Positions 42,401-62,608 of a stretch of 64,000 bases of DNA are shown in pieces. A program made the position numbers and the translations under genes. A model generated the notes under the pieces. The model had not been told where the DNA came from and made no database searches. It saw nothing but the letters and a program-made list of their open reading frames with translations. This DNA comes from Serinus canaria (lineage: Eukaryota; Chordata; Aves; Passeriformes; Fringillidae): NCBI RefSeq assembly GCF_022539315.1, contig NC_066314.1:50281180-50345179 (forward strand), written 5' to 3'. Each line of letters opens with the position of its first letter. The first letter of the stretch is position 1.

Positions 42401-44021
42401 TGTCCAAAAAAAAAAAAAAAGGAAATCTACAGACAAATTTCAATTAAAAATTTAGTTGCTTCTCTTTCTTTCCAAATGTGACTGACTTAACAGAACTGTA
42501 GTATCAGTTTGTAGGACAATTCGTAAGTTCTTTTTGACAGGGACTGTTACATGTAAGTCTGCTTGCCATTTAGTGCGAGAGATTCCAATCTTTCTGTGCC
42601 AGAATTGATAAAATCAGTTATTTTGAAATGTGTGAACAAAGTAATCTTCATTGATGTGCTATCAATTTAAGAAAAAGAAACTTTATCTTAGGATTTCGAC
42701 ATATTTGAACAGGTATAGGGTGCTTAGATGGAAGAACTTCTCAAGAAATACTGAATGTAAATCTGAAAGCAAACCAGTGAACTGGATAAGAAAGTTCCTG
42801 GCTAAGCACTTGAAACTAGTTGGTTTATATGGTAAATTGATTTTGCACCTTTTTTTAAATGTAGATAAAAAATACTCTCAGGCTTCTGTTTTAGCTATAT
42901 CAGTCATAGTTCAAAATGTAGAGGAAGGTATTGACATTTTGCTTTGGGTTTTTTGGGTGGTTTTGAGAATGGGTGGCTGTGTGTTTAACAGTTAGTGAGT
43001 GGAACAGGTCAGAAGGGGACGATTTGAGATGAAGATAACCAGAAGCAGCAATTTAATTTGTAAATTCCTCATTGTGGTAACCATCTAGAAAACAACTTTA
43101 CTTTTTGCTTGTAAACGCATATGAGGTAGTCTAAGAAATATTTCTTTTGTATTAGTGGAATTTTATTTTTTTAGCAGAATGACACTTAAATACATTTTGT
43201 TCTTCATAGTTGTGGTTCAGACGTTGCTTTTTTTCCCATTGTTCAGAGATAGAAATTATTTTATTCCTTTCTGACATCAAGTGGAATGTATTCAGACTTC
43301 TCAGAATTAAATAAATGGAAGTATGGATGCAGATATACAGTAGACTACCTAAAATAGTTAAATAATTAGATTCTTGAAATAGCTGTGTTTCAAGTGTATG
43401 TGTCTGCATACTGACCAAGTAAAACTTCTTTGTTAGAGGAGCATAAATACCAAATAAGATTTCTCTACAAGCACAAAAACTCTTTAAATTGTGACTTAAG
43501 ATTTGTGACTTAACCCAGACAATGAAAGCTAAGCGAACTGGTTTATGTTGCAGTATGAATCTTTATAGCAGACACTAAAGTCTGTGACATTTCATTACAC
43601 AGTAAATTATTGTGAATTGGTTTAATGGCCCTTTCCAAATTTAATGCAGCGTATGATGGAAAAGTAAAATGAGAACACACAAATGTGATGAGAAAGATGT
43701 ATTAGTCATAAAAGAAGGATTGACAATTTATTAGGCAAATTAATGTAACTTCTAAAAGCTATCTACATTGCCCATGTAGCACTGAAATACACATTGCAAA
43801 ATCAGTTTATCTTCTTCTTGCATATGGTGGGAGGTAATCTGTTATGTGTCAAATCCTAATTTTTTCATAATGGGCAGAACTGTATAAGTAATGCTCAAAA
43901 AACTTGATGTAGACTTAAGTGATAAATATCACCATGTTGTATTATTGCTAATTCTGTCAGGAAAAAGTGCAGCTGCAGCAGCGGTTCAGCTCTTGCTCAT
44001 GTAGATAAGGAGAAAAATATC

Positions 44022-44208
44022 AGAGTCATGGGATGGTTTGGGTTGGAAGGGACCTTAAAGATCATTTTGTTCCAATCCCCTGCCATGAGGGACACCTTTC
44101 AGTAGGCCAGGTTGCTCAGAGCCCCATCCAGCCTGGCCTTGAAAACTTCCAGGGTAGGCATCCACAACTTCTCTGGGCAGCCTGTTCCAGTGCCTCACCA
44201 CCACAGCA
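44022..44208 (-). mobile_element. CR1 LINE 3' end in MYH9 intron 1
   Basis: The plus strand reads AGAGTCATGGGATGGTTTGG, GAAGGGACCTTAAAGATCAT, a GGCCAGGTTGCTCAGAGCCC segment and CCTGTTCCAGTGCCTCACCA. This is the reverse complement of a CR1 3' end, 5'-truncated at about 190 bp. It is closely related to the copy at 35314. Confidence 0.92.
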
Positions 44209-47200
44209 GTGCTGTATATGGGTGGGGACTGTTGTTAACTTTGGTGGAAACATAAAACAGTTTGGCTACTCTGTGGTCAGTGTTTCCTTTTGTTGTTTTT
44301 TGTCCTTTTAGGGCAGAAAGCAAAACTTTATTGGAAAATTTCAAATTATATTTCTTTTGCCATATGGGAACCGTGGAATGTTGTACCAGTCACCTGTCAA
44401 AATGAGATAATTTTCTTTTTTTTCCAAAAAGGTGTTTTCTAGTATTGCCAGAATATAGAAAATTTTGTATACCATATAGCCATGATTGTAATAGTCCAGA
44501 CTAAGTTTCTACTTCAAGTGCCCTTGCTTTTACTCATTTGAGATTTGAAAGATGAGTCCTTTCTTCTCCTCTAACACAAAAATCAGTGTTTCAGGAGATC
44601 CAGACAGGAGGCCACGGTTGGATGAATTCTAAAATTAGCGATGCCTAATGCTGTTCCTTTTTAAAGACTGATATATTTGCCAATGACAGAAGAAAGCACA
44701 GGTCAGGGAGGGAGCAAGCTAACCAGAAGACAAACTTGAGTGTTCCTCATGTTCTCTACTGCACCACGAGCTTCCTGTAGAACAATGCTTATAATGTATA
44801 CCTAAGAGGCTGTGCCAGACCTTGAATGCAATAGGGAAATGCCACAATCTAGACTTTCAGACTATCTTGAACGTGATATTTATGAGCATAACTATTTATA
44901 AAACAAATATAAATATAATGCAAATAAAAATTAAAGAACCATAAATACTTTCAACTTGGCCTCCTTACACATCCTGGTACATAAAGGCTATGTAGCTTTT
45001 TCTTTGTGTAAGAGTTGCTGTGTTCTCATGTCCAGAAAAAGTCATTCTTCAGACCTCTACCTCAGACATCACTGTCATAAACAGAGATGTAGGACTTCTT
45101 ATTGAACTGTTATGTGTTGCTGGGAGGGTTGAGAATCCAGCTTGGACCCTGTAGAGGTGGTACACTTCTCTCTGCCAGGATTTTTGCCTGCCATCCCCTT
45201 AGCTGTTGTAAATGTGCAGCAGAATGATTTGAAACCAAGAGTAAAAATATGAGATGTAGCAGAATGCTGCTTGTACACAGTCCTAGTTTGGCACTGTAGG
45301 CTGAACTGAAAGTGTCTAGAGAAACTTCTTCTGCTAAGTAAAAAGCATACTTTTAAAAATTATTTACTGGACATATTTACACTGATGATTTGTTCTGCTC
45401 ATTGTGAGCTGGAAGATGATTAGTAGTATTGATGCTGAGATCAAAGCAATTTGTCAGTTAATGTTAGCAATAGTAATTGTTCCTGTAAGATGACTTTATC
45501 TTGGCCACGTAAATGCTGAATATTTGCATCTAAAAGGATGAACCAGCACTGTATTTTTTTTGTCTCTGTATTTAGATGTAATTGTTTTATTCCTTGTTAG
45601 CTCTTGCAGGACTTGAGACCCTGCATTGACAAAGATGACAGAGAGTGCTAATTGATATATGTAGAGCTACCTTACACAGTGCCTCAGAGTTCTTAGATAC
45701 ATTTTTAGCCTTAAATCAGAATATTAGGGAAGAGATGAAAAGTGATCCCGAGGTAACAAAGGTCAAAACTTTCTCTTAGAAAGTTCCCCCCTCTCTCATG
45801 CAATGTCCGTAGGGAACTCTGCATGCCTGATCAGAACTTATGCAGGCCATTATGCCTCCTGAAAACAAGTCTTCCAGCAAAACAGAGTGAACAGCAGGGA
45901 TGGGCTGCAATTTTCTGAACTACAGCTGTCTCCTTAAGTGGGATTACTTTGCTGAGTGGTCACGAAGAATGTGTTCTCCCCCTGGAATGTTTTCCTTGTG
46001 GGCACACTGTCTCTGTAAGAGGAATTCTCTCCTCTGCTGAGAAGGCATGTACTGTACTCCACTAATGAGAAACAACAGTTGCAGAAAGTGTATTATGCAG
46101 GATTGTAAACTTTGAATATTTATTCGAAGTGAATGGGGTTGGGTGGCAGCCAGCCTAGCTTTGTCTTGCTAAAGACTGGACTTGAAATCAACAGAAGGCT
46201 ACCCTCCCCCTCCCTAAATCAGTGTTTAGTGTGTTTAAACAGTGTGCACAGGCTTCATAGAGCTGATTAACAGTATTGGTGCCATCTACCTGGTGTAGTG
46301 TAGTAGTCCTTATGTCTCCCTGAGCTCATAAGGTGCAATTAAAATAGAGGCAAGCATACCCTCCCTAGCATTAACTTAGGGAAGCTATGCCTGCCTTTAT
46401 TTGCCTGTAACCTGCAGTGGTTAATTACTGCATGCAGTGTGGTTGCCTAAGATTGTTCCTGTGCTTCTGTAGCCCGTGGTGAAGCCTGCATTATTATCCT
46501 GTTTGCAGTCTTTGGTACCCAAAAGTAGCCTCTTCAGATTGGCATTAATGTTTGTTAAATCCACATAGGCCACGCTTGTGGGACTGTTCTCACAGTCCTA
46601 GTGTATTTGAATCCAGTGGAGAGGAAAGGTGACTATTAGGTGTCTTGCTTGTACATGGCTTTGTGGCCTTTGCATTTTACCATGGGAAGTCCCAGCTGCC
46701 AGAGCAAACCCCTTCTGTAAGCTGTTACAGCAGAATTTATGCAAGTGCTTCTTCACACATACCAGAGTGGTGCTTGGCAGCTGATGAAGAGGGCTGGACA
46801 TGGAGAAACCAGGAAACATTTATTCCATGTACACCGTTCTGAGGATGTGTGTTGGGTACCTTTAGGCCACTTGGAAGATGCAGAATTTCCTTCCGTTTCT
46901 TTCTTTTGTCTTACCTATAGTCTGACCAGCAGGTCACTTTTGTGCAATAGGAGCATCACTTGTGCATTAGATAATTAGATTCCTCATTCTTGGTTCTTAG
47001 AGCCCCACGTACAGAGAGGGCACTTTAGTGCTCTACCTTGAGTTTAATTTACAGTAATAAACAGGGTAGCTGGCAAGTCTGGGCAGCACTACAGTCAAAC
47101 TGAATATGCAACAATAATTGCCAGCAAACTGCATTCCAGTTGTGAAATAAATCTTTCAACAATGTATTGTGTGCGTCAGACTGTGACTGGAGAGGAAAGC

Positions 47201-48862
47201 AGTGAACTACAGTAAGCTTAATAGCAGTCATTATGAATCCCAAATAAAGCTGAAATAGAAGAAATGAGTCTGCATGGCAGCATTCTGAATGGAAAGGGTA
47301 AGTGCAGCTCGGTGCCTTCAGCGTGGGGGGCTGCCTGTGAGGGGGTGTTAATTGCGAGCTCAGGTACTTGCCTGGTGTTGTATTCTCTTGTGGGATAACT
47401 GAAATTCATGATTCTTGCATTCAGCCTGAAGCATCAAGCACTGGCGTATCTCAATGTACTGAACTTGAGAAATAAGCAGCTATAACCTGTCCATCAGTTC
47501 GGCTTCCTGCCAGCTTTTCCCTTTCCTTTCCCTCTGCCTCCTTGTGATTCATTTCTCACCCTTAGTAATTTAAACTCCAGATTTTATGTAGGTGTTGCTT
47601 ACAAATTGGAGCAGTTTGGGCTAACAAACTTTACAGTTTTCTTTTCCATAAATATACTGGCACTTGGAGCTGTGAAGTGTCACTCTAACCTAAACAAATG
47701 AGATCTGAACAGTTTCTTAGTGAATACAAGGGAATTATAGAATTTTTTTTATTGGTAGGTTAGGGGCTTTATAATGTCAGTTCATGGTCACTGTAGTTCA
47801 TGGCCACTAAAAGTCTATTTTAAGCTAGTTTAGTCTAGCATTCTAGCTGCTCTTAAATCTAATTTGAGGAACCACATTCAGCTGGCTGGGGAAAGCGAAA
47901 TAGTTGAATTGCAGGAATAATGCAAGTATTAGCTATTCAGATCACAGCTCAGCAAGGATTCCCATCATATAAATGTTACTGACCAAACTTAGTTTGAATC
48001 ATAAAAGACTCTCAGATTATTTTTTAATGCTGTATATTAACAAATAATGAAATTTCTTCACTGAGTGTAATTTAGTTGTACCTAAAATAGGGCTATGAGT
48101 GACCGGTAGTGCTGTAACTTTCTAGTGCAAAAGCCTTGTCTTGCCTGTAGAAATGGTCTGCGTTCCTTTTGTTCCGTGAAAGGGCCTTTTGTCTTGTATT
48201 GCACCCTCTGACAAGCTGCTAAAGGTAAGATATTTTGGAAAGTGGTGGCAAAGTTGTATTCATGAGCTGCTTTTAAAAGGTGGACTCTTTAAAGAAAGGG
48301 AAATTAACTTGTAGTCTAAATATGCTTACTATTTATTGTTCATTCTTTTTGTCACCCTTTAGGGTAGTTCCTCTTGCACTGCAAGTAGAAAGGCCACTAG
48401 GCAAACCATGTGGGAGGATTGTTTAATATGAAATCACAGAAAACTTGTAACAGTGTCTTACTGGTGGATATGAAACAGAAGAAAACTTCTAGTAGAAGGA
48501 AACTTAGATCCCTTTTCAGGCTGGCTCAGTCTTACAGCAAAGTTCTGAAGTGTTGATTTGAATTGCCAAGGATTCAGTGCATGCATATGGCTGTTTTACA
48601 TCCTTGGTAGCACAGTATTTCACAAACTTTTCATAATTCATTAAAGCAGGGAAATGAAATGATGTGTGAATAAAACTGTCTGTTCCAGTGTAGTAATGCA
48701 TCTTTGCTAGGAATGAGGCTGAAGCCAAGAAAGAACAGTATGGGGATCCCTACTTTAATGATGGTTTAGGTAACTCAAATTGGAGATGTTTCCTTGCCCA
48801 GCCAGTGCTCTAGTACTTGTGTGATGCTTTAACTCTTGCATTAACGCTCTTATGAGACAAGT

Positions 48863-48884
48863 ATAGAATTCTTATGAATTCTAT
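48863..48884. repeat. Perfect 9-bp inverted repeat, 4-nt loop
   Basis: ATAGAATTC-TTAT-GAATTCTAT forms a perfect stem. It lies in MYH9 intron 1 and no function is evident. Confidence 0.9.
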
Positions 48885-50354
48885 TTCTACTTCAGCTGTT
48901 AGCTCCATAGTTTAGTAAAGCTCAAGCTTATCTAATTGAGCAGTGGCTCACTCCCAGGAATAATTCTGTGGCTGCTGACAGAGTAAATGTCTGGGGGGAA
49001 TGGGGGATGTAATAGAAATAGTTAGTGAAAATTTAATTGCAAATAGGTAATGTTCTGTGGTTTTGGCAGTTGCAAAACACTTGTAATTGAAAGAAAGGGA
49101 CCTTATAGCAGAGGTACCCTTTAGACCTTTCCAAACCAGATAAAGTATTTGTTCCCAGGTTTATGGGAAGCACTTGATGCTGCTTTAAGTAGAGTGTGTG
49201 TGAAGTGTCTTATAATTCAAGCCTTAAGGCTATGAAATTGCAGGAGACCAAGGCAAACTTCTGTCCATATGACTGTATTCCGGTGAGGGTTTGGAGTAAT
49301 TCTGCTTAATTCAATGGGAATGCATGTCATCTTAAGTTAAATCCAGTGTTTGACTTGTTCCTCTCAAAAGAATCTGTCTACTGGGAAATATGTATGTCAA
49401 CAGGGCAGTTGGTACTATTTTTTAAGGTTGCACTACATGCTGAAGTCTTGGTCCCATCCTATTCATGACTGTAGACAGCGTTTTGTCTCTATCTGTGACT
49501 GTACAGCATCTTTGTGGCAATTATGTAGTTAGGTAAATGGCAAAGAATATCTCTTGGACCCTGAAATAATGGAAAACAAGCAAAGTTTGACCAGCCTCTT
49601 CCCCAGACTGCTGTGAACCACAATAAGGGAACCGACTGGGTTAACAGGGAAGTGACTGTAGTATGTCATTTTTGGAAACAATACTAGGAAGGAGACATTT
49701 AAACTCAAAACAAGGATGGTCTGTCTTCCTTCTATATTCTTTGGTCCTCTTGCCTATAGACTGGCATCAAAAAGAATATTGTTAACGGTATTCTCATCTG
49801 GCAGTTGCACAATAGCCATGTAAAGATAAATGTCCTTGTCCTACATAATTAACTACACCCCAAATGCAAACTACCCGGCAAACAAATTGCTTCCTAATTT
49901 GTTCCTAAAACAGCAATGATTTGCATTCATTGTGAGTTGGTGTAAGAGCTTACTGGGCTTGCTTGCTTCCTTGACCACTTTAAGGGATTTTTAGAAATGC
50001 CCAGTGAAATGCAGCATAAGCTAGGAAGATAAGTTTAAGAGTCCATGAGATGGAACTTGCTGCATCTGATTCCTCTGGTACTGCTCTTGTGGAGAAGACA
50101 AATTACTGGTTGGTTTGTGGTATTGCTAGTTTAGACGCCCTGTGGCTTCTAGAATAGCTCTAATGCCATGTTATCTTAGCTTGAGCCTCTGTCTTATACT
50201 TCTACTATGTGAGGATTCTGTTCTGGAGCATAGGAGAGCTAGTTTAAGATGATAAGAAGGCTGCTGCTGCCATGCAATAGGGGAATTTTCAAGTCCGTTT
50301 CAAGTTTGAGGTGCAGACCCTTTTGGAATCTCACTACTCTTTGGTAGCACTTAA

Positions 50355-50445
50355 AATATTAAAACTTATATTAAATAGATATATTTATATATACACTAGA
50401 TTATACTATATTACTATATATTTAATATATTTAAAATATCTTGAA
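50355..50445. repeat. AT-rich TATA/ATTA low-complexity stretch
   Basis: About 90 bases are nearly all A and T, built from TATATT, ATATAT and TTAATA-like words. This is a probable decayed (TA)n tract inside MYH9 intron 1. Confidence 0.8.
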
Positions 50446-53053
50446 CTTAGTGTTTGATGAGATTTTAGAATAGCTGTGTTAGGCTATTTCTCCTCTTACT
50501 GTGAAAGTTGTTTTGAGCCCTGAAAATAAAAAGGTATAGGTGCTCTAGAATGATCTCTTACTGGCTGAAGAACGCACTCTTGTAGTATGTGAGATAATTT
50601 GAGGTTCCCTTCCTGCAAAGTATTTGATTAACCTCTCTGTAGCTTTCTTATTTTCTTAGTTCTCTTCAGATCTAAGACTGACTGGGGATACCCTTTGAAA
50701 GATTTCTTGTGGTCTTATCTACTCCTTGGCCAAAAAAAGAATTAGTCTTTATCCTAGAATGTATCTTAAAGTGTACTGGATGCATGCATGTACTCTAGCA
50801 GTGAGGAAATAAGGACTATGTTTCAGTGTAATGTAGGACACTTCAGATGGCTGGTGTTACTTTGGATTCCTCAGGAAATTATGAAACTGAATTTAGCTGA
50901 AGCATAGTGCCTCAGTCCTGCCTGATTATAGCCAAAAAAGGCAACTGGTTACATTCTGGGAGTTGCATAGGCAGGAAGCTGTGTAATGAGGGTAGAGCAC
51001 AGCTGTTGCTTTGCCAAACCTGATACAACTCTGAACACAATTGAATATTTATTTCTTATTTTTTTTCTTTTTCCCCTCTTTCCTTCCACTCCCTTTTTTT
51101 AACCATTTGATCACAGCCTGCAGATGGCACTTTGCAGTGTCATGAAATCCTAATATCTGCTGTTGAATTGTTGGCCTTCTTTATTTGCTATATACTCTTG
51201 TCAGGCTTGCTGTTATAGGATGGTCTTGGAGCTCTCCCGACAGCTCAGGTTTTTTATGGCAGCCTCCAGACTGCTGCATCTTAGCTTTAAAGCATATCTC
51301 TTTTTCGTGTATCCATTAAAATCTAGTTTTCAGGAATAACATGAAAAGGAGGATTTGCTCTGAGAATCACCATTGTGGTTGAGGTGGAAGTGTCAGTGAT
51401 CCTGTGGGGAAGGAAAGATGAGGTCAGGTGTGGAATAGCTGCTTGGCATATCCTGTAAGGCTTAAGACAAAGATTTTAAACTCAAGCTAAAGGAAGTGAT
51501 TATTTATAGAGTGATTTTCTCTTTGTTTGCTGAAGAATTTTTGACTGTGAATATACAGCTATCCATACAAACTCTGGCACAAAGTTACATACCACTTACA
51601 GTGATACATTTGTTGAAAGGAATTTCCCTACACACTTACAAATGACTGGTGTGGGCATTGGCGCCCATCATTATTATGGCTGATGTTTTTCTGGCTTCAT
51701 TCACTGTTTGCTAATGCTGGGACTCTACATCTATTGTTGCTCTCATGCATGTTTGGGAATTGAGCTGCTTCTGTCCTACTTTCAATACTTTTTTGTCTGC
51801 AGTGTGTGTAGTCAGACTTCACTTACTTGATTTGCCTGCTGGTTTGTAAATATGAATTCTGTAGAGAACTTATCCATATAGCTCCTGATAGCCTTCTAGG
51901 ACATGAATACTCATATTTTCATTTCCTGTTCTTTAGGTAGTAAAGAGCTTTAGTTTCTTTTCAAGCTATGAGAAATATATATTGAGGACACTGGTATCTT
52001 TGTGAGGAAGAATTCAAGAAGTAATGTTTATGGGATCTTGTAAAGAGGCTGCTGTTACATGGCTAATGAGCCTTGACGCATGCAGTCCTTTTCTGATTGA
52101 AAGGACTTTTGGATGGCACTAATAAAATTGCTGCCTTATAAACTGGAAAATCCCTGGCAGTAGTGTTCTGGTTTTGATGAAACACTAAATCTAGGGTGCC
52201 ATTTTTGAAGTATGCAGCCTAAGTCTCCCTTTTGTAGGGGTGAAACTCTCTCCTCTATCTGACCACAGCTTCATAGAAGGGTCTTAGTAGAAGATATTTG
52301 GCTGTAAAATTTCCTGATTTATTGTGTTACTATCTTGGAGATATTTTTCTGTTGAACATTATCTAGGAAAAAAAAAGATTTAAACTGGTGGGCTGAGTAT
52401 TACTACTAAGCTGCTGAAAAGTATCTAATACCAGTCTTAACTGGTGTCTGCAAATTACTGCTATCTTCTAGAACCAAAGTGCACCTCACATTTTAGGCTG
52501 GTAGTTGACATTTCTGAGAAGTTGTGAGTTTTGATTTATAGCTTATCAGAATAAGGAGATACAAAGTAAAAGTGCTGATTACACATTTATGATTTTATTT
52601 CTGAGCCAATATCTCTACCAAGTAGAGCAGTGAAGGGTTAATCTTGACCTGAATGTTACTGACACAGTGTCTGATGCTATGAAGATTGGCACAAATTGTT
52701 TGGTGCTTGCCACTTTAATGTGCTTCCTATTTTCTGCCAAATAATGGCTTCCAAATGCTTAACGGTCAGTGTTTTGTTGTAGTTTTTGGGGTTTTCTATA
52801 AACTGCTTGCTAGTTTGGTTTTTTTCATACTCTTGGCAAGCAAAACCTTGGCCTTATTGGAAGTTTGAAAACTTTAGCAGTGCTTACTAACATGAAATTA
52901 AAGGAGGGAGCGGCATGCTCTAATGACCAGGGATTCAGAGTACTTAGCATGTGCCTGTCTGCCTCTGAGAAGTTACAAGGCAATTTGAGGCTTTAAAAAT
53001 AACCTTTTTCTTTGTTTCTCCCTTTCTTCACAGGTCCCCAACTGTAAACCACG

Positions 53054-58429
<5,376 letters not shown>

Positions 58430-61109
58430 TGACTGAGATAATGACTCTTGTTGAAATCAAGGTTGCAGTCAAAACACTGTAGGAGAACAACAACTCACTG
58501 CTATCAAAAGGCATTATTGTCCTTGCTACAGACACTACGTGGTACCAGCTTTTGTGTTCAGGTCAATAGCTCTTTCCTGCTGTAGTGGATTGAAGAACCA
58601 TACAAAAAGTCTGGTGAGAGCTAAATTTGGCATAAAGAACAGGCTGGTGTGAATGCATGGGGTTCAGAGGAGCAGGCAAGGAGAACTGAGGTAGCAAATT
58701 TTCCATCTCAGTGATGAGCCTATGAATTGAGATAGCTGTAGGTGGGCAGGGATGTGTACTGTTTGATAGAGGCTTTTAATAAAAGCCAGCTTAAAATCCA
58801 ATTGCACAATCTGGTTGGGAGGCTCAAGCTTAGTATTACCTATATTTTGAAGTGTGATAGTCAGTGGTAGCTTTACTGTCAAGACTTGTTTGGTTATATT
58901 CTTACTTCGTTAATAAAACTCACTATCAGGAAATATTAAGTACATCTGTTGCCTTTTCATGGAATAAAAGAAAGCAAGTAGATAACCATATTTCATTCCA
59001 CATTATACATATATTATCTGCTACCTGGTTATCACTTGAGGACTTCTAAATATGGAACTCTGGATGCATTGTGCATATCCCTGGGTCTGAGAGAAGGTTT
59101 TTCACAAAGTCAGTGGTGGTGTGTGTGATGCTTGGAGAGGTTCAGGTGTGGAGGTATTTTGTGCTTTTCTTCCAGTCTGTTACCTTGGTTTTATGAGGAG
59201 GAATACTTTGTAAGGTTTGAAGGGTGTAATGGACGGTTTGATTTGGTGTGCCTGTGGGGATGTTACTACTCCTTTATTTTTTGATGCCTAGAAATGATTA
59301 AGGTGTTTGTTACCCCTAGGTCTTGTCACTAGCATCACATTTTTGAGCAAAGTCCAGATATAATAAAATCAGGCTTTAAAATTCTCATTAGTCTCAGTTT
59401 GAGTTCTGCTTTTCACCTGCCCTAATGATATAGGTTCCCAGAGTGGAAAAGAGAGAAACTCTCCATCTGCTGACCTATGTTAGTGTCTTCCAACAAACTT
59501 GCTGTGGGAAAAGCTGATAAAGGTTGCTAAAGTGTGGTGCCATGCAGGGCAGAGCTAATGTGATGGATCAGTTAATCTATATTTATAAAAGCCTGTGGTG
59601 GAGAGAGGTGAGTACACAGACATGCTGAAGTGGACTGGTGGCAGGGTGTTGGTGGCAATTTGCTGAAGATATGGCAAGTCTTGAAGAAATACAGCCATAC
59701 TGCTGGTGTGTTACTCTGAAATGAATGCTGCATCCAGGAGATAAAAACCTGTGAAGCTGGACCACTAAAGGATCTCACTTCCCTTAGAGCAAGATTGGAT
59801 ATGCCAAGAATAGATGCTCCACCTATATTTTACATGGCAGAATGTTGTCCATAAGCCTCATTACACTTTTCCTCCTTTTATTGCTTCCTTCCCTCCTTTG
59901 CCTGCTCCCTGTTAGCTCAAGCACTAATTTGCATTTTTGTTAAACAAGCTATTAATTGTACCAAAGTTACTGTTCCCTAGAAAGAAACCTTGTCTACATA
60001 GAATCAGAAACAGTTTCTTTGGCAGTGTTGTAAGGAGACTGCAGAATCAGTCCTTTTCCCTTATAGACAGCAGTTAAACCACTTGGAAGTGCATGTGCCT
60101 GCATCTTGTCCTTCGTCCCTGCCAGGTATATCAGTATGTGACAGAAGATACCCCAACGGCTGCAATTCTGCATCAGGGGACAGGTGACCTTCCTTGGTCT
60201 GATGGTGGTTCAGAGGTAGTGATTAATCTATGTGGGTATTTTCTTTCCTGTTGAAAAGAGGTGATGTCTCTGTCTCTGTCAGACCCTACTTGGATGATGT
60301 CTAAGACTTGGCAATCCCAGACTTGACTTGCTTTGTTGTACAGAGCTGAAGAATGGCAGCCCTGCCTGTGTTTTCCAAGCATGGGAAAGTTGCTATGAGG
60401 CCTGCTGGAGTGTTTACCTTTCCCAGAACAATTCTAGCTGTGCTGCATTCTCAGCAGTATTGACAGTCTAGAGGCTTACCCCAGTTCTTCTTTGCCTAGT
60501 TTTAGATACCTTGTTGCTGACTTTTTGTAATGCTTGTTGATATGAATATCATTCCCAGTTAGCTTTTGAACTTACCTGCCTTGATCTGTTTAACTAGTTT
60601 TGGGAAGATTTTTCTGTGTGGTTTCACAGTTACCTCTGTGTGCTACAAGACCTCTAAGGATTGTTTTAAGAGTTATTTATTGCCTTATTTCCTTGTTTCA
60701 AAGGGTAGCAGTAGCATTCCAATCTCTGCTACTGGGAGTGAGGGTGAGTAGTAGATTGTTGCAGTGTCTCTGGTCCTGGCTAGCCTCGAGGGGAATGGAA
60801 AGCAACATTCCTATTCCACTTTCTGGGTTTTGCTCAGCGGTGGGGGAGGTTTGGTGCAGCAGCCAGTGGTATGGCAGGAATCTGTACAGAGAATAGAAGA
60901 TGAAAGGGTTGGGTGCTCCACATGAGCCAGAGGCATTTAGGATTAGGCTGCCTTCCCTAGGTTACTTTCAGAGCCCTGAAGACTGGGAATCCTTCATGGC
61001 CTGGAGAAGGATAGCAAGCTGATTTGACTCTGACTTCTGTGAGCACAGGGTATAGTTATCTCTTAAACTGACAGCGAGGAAAAGCTTTGTGTGTTAATTG
61101 ATTTGGACT

Positions 61110-61113
<4 letters not shown>

Positions 61114-61158
<45 letters not shown>
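61114..61158. repeat. Poly-T run of 45
   Basis: There are 45 uninterrupted T followed by GTTGGTTGG. No retrocopy or SINE body is recognisable on either side, so I call it a simple mononucleotide tract. Its length may be inaccurate. Confidence 0.9.
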
Positions 61159-61159
<1 letters not shown>

Positions 61160-62608
61160 TTGGTTGGTTTTCAGTCAATTTATGGTATTTGAATAAGCAG
61201 GGCTTTCAAAGGGATGGCTCATCAGGAAGAGAGAGGAAGATGAGAGTTTTGTTCCAACCTCTGCTAATCCACAAACTGTTTAACTCTTTTCAGGCATCTG
61301 TGCTGATGTACTGTGGGTGAGCTTGGTCTTCTTTTTGTATCTTCTGGTTACTTCATTGACAGAAGTGTCAGGGCACTTAGATATTCCAAGAGATTATATT
61401 GCTTTTTGTCAATTTCCCCTGTCAATTTCCCCAGAAGTACTTTCTTGAAGAAATAAAATGGTGAAGGGAATGTTCAGAGTGCGTTGTTTGTAGTTATTGG
61501 GGGTTTTCCCCCTTTTTTCTCAGGCCTAAGACTGTGACTCTCAGAATGAGATGAAAACATTATTTTGCTACATGTTACCTGGAGAGACTTCCTGTGCCTC
61601 AAGAACAAAACTCTCAAAAACGTGACATTTTTTCTTTTAGAGAAAACAACACTTTTTCCTAATGTTTCTGTTCCCTGGGTAACCTGGATGCCAGAAGCCT
61701 CAGATCTGCTTTCAGAAGAATTATTCTTCTGGTGCTAATGATTGAAGCACAGTGCCTGCAAGTGGAGTGGTGTCTTGAGCAAACAAATCATTATTCTAAT
61801 GCAGCTGATGTATACTGAAGAGGTACATTATTTACCTCAATTCACAGTCTTCAGGGCCTCGATTTAGAAAAACATATTTTAAAGCTGTTAAACAGCACCT
61901 CTTTGTCTATTTGGAACACACATAGAGAATTTTCTGTGTCAGATAGTGATAGAAGATATAAATTTAATTGGTATCTGGAACCTGAAAAGTATCTGTAACT
62001 TCTGTAATAGGTTAGGTCAGTAGGGTGATTCTGGTCTACAAAGCTTAGACCTGTTCAAATAAGGTAGGTAGGAAAGGGAATAGACAGCACATAGCTAATG
62101 AATATATTCCGTCTCTTTTCTTAGCTGGTTTTCTCCACATTATTGGAGAGCTCCTAATGTTTCACCTAGCAAAACTCTGAAAATCACTGAGCAATGACTA
62201 AACCCTCTTTGACCTTGATGGATTAGTCTTCAAAGGGACCTGTACGCCCAGAACTGTGCTGGTGTTCACTTGGGAGTTAGGTAGTCTCTGGGTTTGGTGT
62301 TGAAAATAAAAAAATCTGAAGCACGTACCTTTGTGATTTTTTAGTGACATCTTGTTACATTAAGTGAGGAACCACAGTGTTAGGTGTTGTAAGACAAATC
62401 CCTTGCTTTGTAGATCCTCACATGCATCTTGGGACCACTTGTGATTTTCACAAAAGACAAGCCTCTAGATCTGCTCCCATAGAATATAGACCTTCAAGTG
62501 TTTTGTTTGTAAGTCTTAAATGTTTGCATATTTCTCTTCGGTTTCTTAGCTAGCAGAACACTTCTGTTTTAACTTGCTTGCTTCTAAGTAATTTCCCAGC
62601 TTGCTTGT

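Larger units (their letters stand above)
37519..53033 (+). other. MYH9: MYH9 intron 1 (15.5 kb)
   Basis: The first 500 bp remain CpG-rich and include a G-quadruplex motif at 38008-38025. Further in are a 21-bp tandem duplication (39426-39467), an A15 run (42406-42420), a CR1 fragment (44022-44208), a 9-bp-stem hairpin (48863-48884) and an AT-only-like stretch around 50355-50445. I see no other gene. Intron 1 of the human gene is reported to carry transcription-modulating elements; I cannot align any here. Confidence 0.7.

Noticed and set aside
60566..60896. Two overlapping open frames of 61 and 98 codons in MYH9 intron 3
   Set aside because: They have no recognisable domain, no splice or promoter context, and a hydrophobic composition expected by chance in T-rich intron DNA.
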